From: Caulobacteraceae bacterium
GTDB taxonomy: Bacteria > Pseudomonadota > Alphaproteobacteria > Caulobacterales > Caulobacteraceae
Direction: 5' to 3'
Length of the DNA: 5,150 bases
Assembly (NCBI GenBank): GCA_947452665.1
Contig: CANGEH010000185.1
Coordinates: forward strand, 1 to 5,150
Shown: piece by piece, positions 1-3,992 of the stretch
Numbering within the stretch: the first letter of the stretch is position 1
Layout of the letters: each line of letters starts with the position of its first letter
Translations under genes and position numbers: made by a program
The notes under the pieces: generated by a model
Databases searched by the model: none
Seen by the model: the letters and a program-made list of their open reading frames with translations, nothing else
Told to the model about the DNA's origin: nothing

Positions 1-501
1 GAATGGACCCCAGGAAACCCCGACAATAGGCGTGTCCGGCCTTCAATCCCGAAGGATGGAAAACCTTACCAACAAGTTAGACTTGAGGCATGGCGTTCTT
101 GGCAACCCCTTTTGTTATCGTCAAGACCCTGAAGGCGGGAATCTTTTTCAGCCACGACGCCAAAATCACTGACATTTTGCAATGCAGCAGAAAAATAACG
201 CGAAAAACGAACAGATTTTGCCAAAAACCAATATTTTATGTTGCGATGCAGCAATTTTGGCGCCGTCAATTTCTTAATGGAAACTTGTCCTCTACGCGAA
301 AACGTCAAGCGCTGCGGGGACTTAACCAAGAGCAGGCCGGCAGCGCGCCGCACCCAAGGGCGCATTTGATTGGGCAATTCATGGCCGGGCGAACAGGAAC
401 AGAGCCTGCCAAACATTTAGGCACCTACAGGCAGGGATTTACCAAAAGCCTGCGCCGGGGCCCGAGACCCAAGGCCCGTCAATTTAAAATCTGAGGAGAA
501 A
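1..501. other. Intergenic region with AT-rich island, no convincing gene
   Basis: No protein-like reading frame was found. The two longest open frames here (minus 416-66, plus 90-494) overlap each other, lack usable Shine-Dalgarno sites and show no family motif. Bases about 141-290 are clearly richer in A+T than the rest of the window. They contain ATTTTG at 174, 215 and 254, the inverted CAAAAT at 161, a direct repeat ATGCAGCA (182-189, 246-253), and ACGCGAAAA at 198-206 and 294-302. CGTCAA (TTGACG on the minus strand) occurs at 119, 264, 303 and 477. A small hairpin sits at 40-55 (CCTTC/GAAGG), which can alternatively fold as ATCC/GGAT around a UUCG loop on the minus-strand RNA. A 32-codon minus-strand frame at 175-77 is possible but unproven. 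The region may hold promoters or a small RNA of a gene left of the window; that is inference. Confidence 0.6.
458..477 (-). terminator. Hairpin downstream of tRNA-Phe, possible terminator
   Basis: GGGCC (458-462) can pair with GGCCC (473-477) around a 10-base loop, starting 25 bases past the tRNA 3' end on the minus strand. The nearest T-run on that strand is only four bases (444-447), separated from the stem by 10 bases. The structure could help end or trim the tRNA transcript, but it is not a textbook intrinsic terminator. Confidence 0.22.
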
Positions 502-577
502 TGGTGCCTGGGGGCGGATTCGAACCACCGACACGCGGATTTTCAATCCGCTGCTCTACCAACTGAGCTACCCAGGC
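502..577 (-). tRNA. tRNA-Phe (GAA anticodon)
   Basis: Read on the minus strand this folds as a complete 76-nt tRNA. The acceptor stem is GCCTGGG/CCCAGGC (577-571 with 512-506), the D arm is GCTC..GAGC, and the anticodon arm is GCGGA-TTGAAAA-TCCGC with anticodon GAA. A five-base variable loop follows, then a T arm GGTGG-TTCGAAT-CCGCC with one G-U pair. The discriminator is A (505), and the CCA end is encoded (502-504). The GAA anticodon decodes both Phe codons. The gene lies 126 bases downstream of yacG in the same direction and has its own promoter-like sequence, so it may be transcribed independently as well as by read-through. No intron or unusual base is seen. Confidence 0.97.
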
Positions 578-630
578 CCGCTCGCCCTGCTAGAGGGCAG
601 CTTCGCTCCGCAAGTCCCGCGGAGGCGAGG

Positions 631-659
631 TCTATAGGTCACGCTTTGCGGCGTGTCTA
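631..659 (-). promoter_or_regulatory. Putative sigma-70 promoter for tRNA-Phe
   Basis: On the minus strand, TAGACA (659-654; 5 of 6 matches to TTGACA) is followed by exactly 17 bases and then TATAGA (636-631; 4 of 6 matches to TATAAT). Transcription would start near 624-625, giving a leader of roughly 46 bases before the tRNA 5' end at 577. That leader contains a GCCCT/AGGGC stem (584-588 with 594-598). A second stem, CTCCGC/GCGGAG (606-611 with 619-624), lies at or just after the start point. Such leaders are removed by RNase P. Spacing and position are good, but no experimental support is available. Confidence 0.5.
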
Positions 660-665
660 GCGTCG

Positions 666-702
666 AAAACGGCCCGCAGAACAGGAAAGTTCAGAACCGC
701 CG
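666..702 (-). terminator. Weak candidate terminator after yacG
   Basis: Just past the yacG stop, CGGC (702-699 on the minus strand) can pair with GCCG (673-670), with an inner GAAC/GTTC pairing. The stem is followed directly by TTTT (669-666). Stems are short and the T-run is only four bases, so termination would be partial at best. The position, between the yacG stop and the tRNA promoter, is what makes it worth listing. Confidence 0.25.
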
Positions 703-703
703 A

Positions 704-916
704 TCAATCCTCGTCCCACTCTGCCGAAGCAGCAGGCAGGCCGCCCTCGCCGCCGGTCTCATCCTCACCATCCCCCTCAGCATGCGCACCGCCCGGTATG
801 ACATAGCCACCGGTCAGCCACTTATGCAGATCAACATCGGCGCAGCGTTTGGAACAGAAGGGCCGATAGGCTTCCTGCATTGGTTTTTTGCATTGGGGAC
901 ACAGGGCTTGGCTCAT
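704..916 (-). CDS. yacG: DNA gyrase inhibitor YacG (zinc-binding)
   Basis: The 70-residue protein has the YacG zinc-binding signature. Four cysteines form CPQC (Cys6, Cys9) and CSKRC (Cys21, Cys25), followed by the family-typical stretch DVDLHKWLTGGYVIP at 27-41. Known members bind one zinc ion and, in E. coli, inhibit DNA gyrase by binding GyrB, probably tuning supercoiling in the cytoplasm. The C-terminal part (about 42-70) is a low-complexity, Gly- and acid-rich tail (GEDETGGEGG, ending EWDED), likely disordered. Length is normal for the family. The ATG start overlaps the stop of the upstream RNase E/G-like gene by four bases (ATGA), which indicates translational coupling and cotranscription. 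Confidence 0.95.
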   Translation of the reverse strand: MSQALCPQCKKPMQEAYRPFCSKRCADVDLHKWLTGGYVIPGGAHAEGDGEDETGGEGGLPAASAEWDED

Positions 917-1953
917 AGGGGACGCACATCCAGATGCTCGCGGGCAAGCAAGGCCCGGCCCGTAATCTCATAGCGCTGACCGATGCGCGCCGCCAGATGC
1001 GGCGACAGGACGTTCGCCAGCTCGGCCACATCGGGATGACAGACCATCTGCAAGCGCCCGCCCGGATCGGCCCGACCGGCATCCTCAGCCATCCGCAGCA
1101 GGGTGAAGGCTAGGGTCTGGATCGAGGGACGACCCTCTAGATCGCACAAGACCTCGAAAACTGGCGTCTGCCGGCGCGGCAAGGCCAGTTCCAGCGTACC
1201 AAACCGGCTGATCGGCCCAAACGCGACCCCTGGCTGGTCCGGGTCAAAGGCAAGCTTGGCGGCCGTACTGATTGCGACCCCGTCCAGCCCCTTGCCGACC
1301 AGATCAAAAACCACCAGACCGCCAAGGCCCTTGAGCCGCAGCAGCCGCGCGCCTTGCGCTAGGGCCGCCAAATTGGCCTGACGTGCCGCCCTGCGCGGAT
1401 CGCCGCCTGTGCGCGCCCCCAGATCAACATCGATGGCGGTTAGAGCACGCGTGGGCTCGATCGCGATGGTGCCGCCGCCCGGCAATGCGTGTTCGATTTC
1501 TAGCACCTGCGCCTGGGCCAGGTCAGCAACCTCGCGGGCTAGGGCGGTTGTGATGACGGTTTGACCGGGCGCCAGGGCTTTTAGCTGGGCCTCTAGGCTT
1601 GGCGCGGCGGTTAGGGGGCGTACCGGGCCGACGCTAGGCCCGATCAGGCGCACAACCGGGCCCTTGTCGAGCCGCGCGGGACTGGTCACTTCAAACGCTG
1701 CAAACGCACCCTCGGCCAGACGGGCCGCCTCGCCGGATAGCGTCAGGACGCCATCAGGCCCCTCGCCCAGATCAATAAAGGCGCTGGCCATGGCCCGCTC
1801 CATGCGGCGCACCCGGCCAACAATCTGAGCACCAGCGCCAAGGCCCTGGTCGGTCGCGCGTTCAATCAAAAGCCTTTCGGGGCGTCCATCCAGCGTCACG
1901 ACGCCCCGGCTTTCGCCCGGCCCCGCATCCAGATAAAGACGGCGAACGGTCAT
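913..1953 (-). CDS. Short RNase E/G-family protein
   Basis: This 346-residue protein belongs to the RNase E/G endoribonuclease family but is much shorter than E. coli RNase G (about 490 residues). An S1-like RNA-binding segment lies near 36-75 (GAQIVGRVRRM, SAFIDLGEG). The catalytic core follows: LPGGGTIAIEPTRALTAIDVD at 157-177, LGGLVVFDLVG at 210-220 and ISRFGTLEL at 248-256. By eye, Asp175 and Asp217 match the Mg-binding Asp303 and Asp346 of E. coli RNase E, while the position of Asn305 is Asp177 here. About 128 residues are missing before the catalytic Asp, covering most of the 5'-sensor/RNase H-like region. The zinc-link CPxC is reduced to a single Cys270. The C-terminal small domain (about 277-346) is recognisable. 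It lies 9 bases after maf and overlaps yacG by 4. No clear Shine-Dalgarno precedes the ATG. Activity on RNA is inferred from family; it is unlikely to be the main RNase E. Confidence 0.88.
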   Translation of the reverse strand: MTVRRLYLDAGPGESRGVVTLDGRPERLLIERATDQGLGAGAQIVGRVRRMERAMASAFIDLGEGPDGVLTLSGEAARLAEGAFAAFEVTSPARLDKGPVVRLIGPSVGPVRPLTAAPSLEAQLKALAPGQTVITTALAREVADLAQAQVLEIEHALPGGGTIAIEPTRALTAIDVDLGARTGGDPRRAARQANLAALAQGARLLRLKGLGGLVVFDLVGKGLDGVAISTAAKLAFDPDQPGVAFGPISRFGTLELALPRRQTPVFEVLCDLEGRPSIQTLAFTLLRMAEDAGRADPGGRLQMVCHPDVAELANVLSPHLAARIGQRYEITGRALLAREHLDVRPL

Positions 1954-1962
1954 AGGGCGGGG

Positions 1963-2568
1963 TCAGGTCTGGGATAAGGCGGCCGAGGGCCGATAACCAA
2001 GGCCTTCCAAGAGGCACAAGGTCTCATAAAGCGGCAGACCAACCACGCTGGGATAGGAGCCCTGAATCTCGATTACAAAGCCGCCGGCCCGGCCCTGGAT
2101 GCCATAGCCGCCCGCCTTGCCGTGCCACTCGCCGCCCAGAACGTAATCTTCGATTTCAGTGTGGGAGAGCCGCTTAAAGGTCAGCCGCGTCTCGACCAGA
2201 CGTTCGGCCAGGCGGCCATCGGGCGCAATCACGCACAATCCGGTATAGACCCTGTGACCGCGCCCCGACAAAAGCGCCAGACACGCGCGCGCCTCAGCCT
2301 CGGTTTCGGCCTTGGGCAGGACCCGGCGGCCTACGGCGACAACCGTATCGGCACTAAGAATAAACGAATCCTTTTGCCGCTGCGCCACGCTCTGGGCCTT
2401 GCCAAGCGCAAGCCGCACCGCCAAGCGCCTTGGGGTCTCGCCCTTCAACTCAGTCTCGTCGATATGGGCGGGATCTATGAGGTCAGGCTCAAGCCCGACC
2501 TGACGCAACAGGTCCAGCCGCCTTGGGCTAGCACTGGCCAGGACCAGACGCGCCTTGGGCACGATCAC
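1963..2568 (-). CDS. maf: Maf family nucleotide pyrophosphatase (YhdE type)
   Basis: This 201-residue protein has all the Maf motifs: SASPRR at 12-17, the catalytic-region SADTVV at 72-77 (Asp74), Lys86, GKAGGYGIQG at 150-159 and GSYPSVVGLPL at 170-180. The IQG with Gln158 and the GSYxxVVGLPL ending match the YhdE subgroup (dTTP/UTP pyrophosphatase) rather than the YceF subgroup (m7GTP). Maf proteins hydrolyse nucleoside triphosphates to monophosphate and PPi, acting on non-canonical or excess nucleotides in the cytoplasm; Bacillus Maf is also linked to septum formation. The start is GTG at 2568. A second GTG two codons later (2562) is equally possible. It begins 10 bases after the infA stop and ends 9 bases before the RNase E/G-like gene, so it is part of the same operon. 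Confidence 0.95.
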   Translation of the reverse strand: MIVPKARLVLASASPRRLDLLRQVGLEPDLIDPAHIDETELKGETPRRLAVRLALGKAQSVAQRQKDSFILSADTVVAVGRRVLPKAETEAEARACLALLSGRGHRVYTGLCVIAPDGRLAERLVETRLTFKRLSHTEIEDYVLGGEWHGKAGGYGIQGRAGGFVIEIQGSYPSVVGLPLYETLCLLEGLGYRPSAALSQT

Positions 2569-2571
2569 GTG

Positions 2572-2580
2572 CCCTACCCT
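2572..2580 (-). promoter_or_regulatory. Ribosome binding site for maf (overlaps infA stop)
   Basis: The minus strand reads AGGGTAGGG here, two overlapping Shine-Dalgarno-like AGGG units. The first A-G-G-G (2580-2577) lies 8 bases before GTG 2568. The second (2575-2572) lies 3 bases before GTG 2568 and 9 bases before GTG 2562. The infA stop codon TAG is built into this tract, so the end of infA translation and start of maf translation share the same bases. Confidence 0.5.
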
Positions 2581-2797
2581 ACTTGAAGCGGTAGGTGATG
2601 CGACCCTTGGTCAGGTCATAGGGGGTCATTTCCACCAGGACCTTGTCGCCTGCCAGAACCCGGATACGGTTCTTGCGCATCTTGCCCGCTGTATGGGCGA
2701 TGATTTCGTGATCATTTTCCAAGGTCACGCGGAACGTCGCATTGGGCAAGAGTTCAATAACTGTGCCCGGAAATTCCAAAAGTTCTTCTTTAGCCAT
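2579..2797 (-). CDS. infA: Translation initiation factor IF-1
   Basis: This 72-residue protein is the exact usual length of IF-1 and a single S1/OB-fold. It begins MAKEELLEFPG and shows the hallmark segments ATFRVTLEND (20-29), IIAHTAGKMRKNRIR (32-46), GDKVLVEMTPYDL (50-62) and the ending GRITYRFK. IF-1 binds the ribosomal A site on the 30S subunit during initiation, with IF-2 and IF-3, and also melts RNA structure. The ATG at 2797 is preceded by AGAGAGA about four bases upstream, a modest ribosome site. It lies 95 bases after the phosphatase gene and 10 before maf, so it may start its own transcript as well as being read through from upstream. No alternative identity is plausible. Confidence 0.98.
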   Translation of the reverse strand: MAKEELLEFPGTVIELLPNATFRVTLENDHEIIAHTAGKMRKNRIRVLAGDKVLVEMTPYDLTKGRITYRFK

Positions 2798-2820
2798 GCG
2801 GTCTCTCTAAACGACAATCT

Positions 2821-2859
2821 GGATAAGGCAAGCTATCCGTGCCGCAAAGCTGCGGACGG
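2821..2859 (-). other. Two tandem hairpins between phosphatase gene and infA
   Basis: The 95-base gap upstream of infA holds CCGCA/TGCGG (2842-2846 with 2851-2855, loop AAGC), extended by CCG/CGG (2837-2839 with 2857-2859). Next to it is GGATA/TATCC (2821-2825 with 2834-2838); the two outer stems share bases 2837-2838, so they compete. No T-run follows on the minus strand, so this is not an intrinsic terminator. No good -35/-10 pair was found in the gap. The hairpins could be an RNA processing or leader element of infA; this is inference. Confidence 0.3.
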
Positions 2860-2892
2860 CCTGATCTGCCCCAAGCCCTTACCATACCCGAT

Positions 2893-3372
2893 TCAGCCGC
2901 CAAAGGTCGATGGTTTGCCAAACCGGGCATAGATTCTGTTCAAGATCGCATCGCGGCTCATCCGATAGGCCTCCAGTATCGCCTCGCGCGAACCTGAGGC
3001 CAGGGTCGGGTCGGGAATGGGCCAATATTCAATATCCACTGCCCGCCCCCGCGCCAGTTCGACCGCCCGGTGCTGGGCCTCTGGGGTCAAGGATATGACC
3101 AGATCAAACGAGCCATCGTCCAGATCATCAAAGCTCTTGGCCTTGTGGCCGGTCAGATCGGCCCCGACCTCATCAAGCACAACGGCGGCAAACGGATCGA
3201 TCTCGCCGCCGCGCTCTGGCCTAAGACCACAACTATCGACAAACACCCGCTTACCATGGGTCATTTGCAACAGCGCCTGGGCCATGGGTGAGCGTACACG
3301 ATTGAAATTGCATGCAAACAAGACCGCCCCTGGCAAGCTGCCAGTGGGTTGCGATGTGCCCGGAACCTGCAC
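2893..3372 (-). CDS. Low-molecular-weight phosphatase (LMW-PTP/arsenate reductase fold)
   Basis: This 159-residue protein has the LMW protein tyrosine phosphatase P-loop C-X5-R-S near its N-terminus: Cys21, Arg27, Ser28 in CNFNRVRSPMA. The general-acid motif Asp-Pro (Asp121-Pro122 in WPIPDPT) lies at the expected distance. Other family features are VDSCG (45-49), GHKAKS (75-80) and FDLVISLT (89-96). Family members dephosphorylate phosphotyrosine proteins or small molecules, and some reduce arsenate. The absence of the extra redox cysteines normally used by arsenate reductases, with only Cys48 besides Cys21, favours phosphatase. The start is GTG at 3372, two bases after the UPF0262 stop; a TTG at codon 13 would give a shorter protein that still keeps the P-loop. 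No strong ribosome site is seen, so translation is probably coupled to UPF0262. Substrate unknown. Confidence 0.9.
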   Translation of the reverse strand: MQVPGTSQPTGSLPGAVLFACNFNRVRSPMAQALLQMTHGKRVFVDSCGLRPERGGEIDPFAAVVLDEVGADLTGHKAKSFDDLDDGSFDLVISLTPEAQHRAVELARGRAVDIEYWPIPDPTLASGSREAILEAYRMSRDAILNRIYARFGKPSTFGG

Positions 3373-3374
3373 GC

Positions 3375-3851
3375 CTAACCGCGCCGATAAAGGGCGCAGA
3401 TCAGGGTAAACAGTCGCCGCGCCGTATCCAGATCCGTCGTGACCTTGCCGCCTAGACGCTCGCGCAGCAGGGATGAGCCCTCATTATGCAGGCCGCGGCG
3501 CCCCATATCGAGCGCCTCGATCTGGGCAGGCGAGGCATTGCGAATGGCATCATAATAACTGTCGCAAACCATGAAATAGTCGCGGATCAGGCTCTTAAAT
3601 GGCGACATGGACAAGAGGTGACGCCGCTCATAACTGGGCCCAATAATATCCAGCAAGAGCCGATTATCGGCCAGGCCAATGGTCAGGTCATAGGGGCCAC
3701 TGCCCTCGCCCTCGGGCTGAAAATAATTCTCTTCCAGCAGGTCAAAGATCGCCACCTGCCGCTCATGCTCCTGATCGCGAGACGCAGACGCTAGCGAGGC
3801 ATCATCAATAATGATGCTTTGCAAACGCTGCAGGGCCTTGGGGTCAGACAT
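3375..3851 (-). CDS. UPF0262 family protein
   Basis: This is a 158-residue protein of unknown function, recognised by the conserved blocks EHERQVAIFDLLEEN (28-42), YFMVCDSYYDAIRNASP (92-108), EALDMGRRGLHNEG (112-125) and DTARRLFTLICALYRRG at the end. No signal peptide or membrane segment is seen; it should be cytoplasmic. An ATG 15 bases further upstream (3866) is in frame, but it has no Shine-Dalgarno. The ATG at 3851 has GGAG five bases before it and gives the usual family length, so I chose 3851. It is the first gene of the minus-strand cluster and ends two bases before the phosphatase GTG. Its constant association with a phosphatase and infA in alphaproteobacteria suggests a housekeeping role, but no function is assigned. 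Confidence 0.92.
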   Translation of the reverse strand: MSDPKALQRLQSIIIDDASLASASRDQEHERQVAIFDLLEENYFQPEGEGSGPYDLTIGLADNRLLLDIIGPSYERRHLLSMSPFKSLIRDYFMVCDSYYDAIRNASPAQIEALDMGRRGLHNEGSSLLRERLGGKVTTDLDTARRLFTLICALYRRG

Positions 3852-3856
3852 GATCG

Positions 3857-3860
3857 CTCC
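3857..3860 (-). promoter_or_regulatory. Shine-Dalgarno deciding the UPF0262 start
   Basis: The minus strand reads GGAG-CGATC-ATG, a canonical GGAG with 5-base spacing to the ATG at 3851. It lies inside the extra five codons that would be added by the upstream ATG at 3866, which argues that those codons are untranslated leader. Confidence 0.7.
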
Positions 3861-3866
3861 AGACAT

Positions 3867-3992
3867 CGGCGTGAACCGACCTCAGCGCCATCCATAGCAA
3901 GGCCAAATCAAATCCGCGAGGGAGGCGCGACGATTTTCCAAAGCTTTACGTCTGGATTATGCAAATCACCTTGCGACCTGTATCCTGAACAC
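3867..3992. promoter_or_regulatory. Divergent intergenic region (UPF0262 operon and rnr)
   Basis: About 126 bases separate the outermost possible minus-strand start (3866) from the rnr ATG (3993), so promoters for both directions must lie here or inside the 5' ends. For rnr, TATCCT at 3981-3986 resembles a -10 box and would put the start of transcription at or next to the ATG, but no good -35 lies 16-18 bases before it. For the minus strand, CATAAT (3961-3956) is the best -10-like hexamer, with only a poor -35 (GATACA) 17 bases before it. An AAAGCTTT palindrome sits at 3940-3947. Specific promoter calls are weak; the regional assignment is firm. Confidence 0.45.

Noticed and set aside
1..132. 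Plus-strand frame open from base 1 to a TGA at 130, possibly the end of a gene cut by the left edge
   Set aside because: Only 43 codons with no motif, and a second plus frame is also open to 169; a gene end cannot be supported.
322..328. TTAACCA, resembling a CtrA half site
   Set aside because: A single partial match with no second half site at the required spacing; not enough to claim cell-cycle control.
66..416. 116-codon open frame on the minus strand
   Set aside because: No Shine-Dalgarno, no recognisable domain, and it runs through the AT-rich repeats; it is explained by chance openness of the region.
404..435. CCTGCC/GGCAGG inverted repeat with an inner TAGG/CCTA
   Set aside because: The loop is 19 bases with only a 6-bp stem and no T-run; likely a chance structure.
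90..494. 134-codon open frame on the plus strand in the left intergenic region
   Set aside because: Only one base separates a GAGG from the ATG, no family motif is visible, the composition is low-quality (Arg/Lys/Gln-rich without pattern), and an equally long frame is open on the opposite strand.
516..520. GATTC, a CcrM-type GANTC methylation site
   Set aside because: It is the invariant T-loop sequence of the tRNA and has no regulatory meaning on its own.
2122..2586. Plus-strand frame opposite maf
   Set aside because: Antisense shadow of a gene with all Maf motifs.
3017..3409. Plus-strand frames opposite the phosphatase gene
   Set aside because: Antisense shadows; the minus-strand protein has the complete C-X5-R-S and Asp-Pro motifs.
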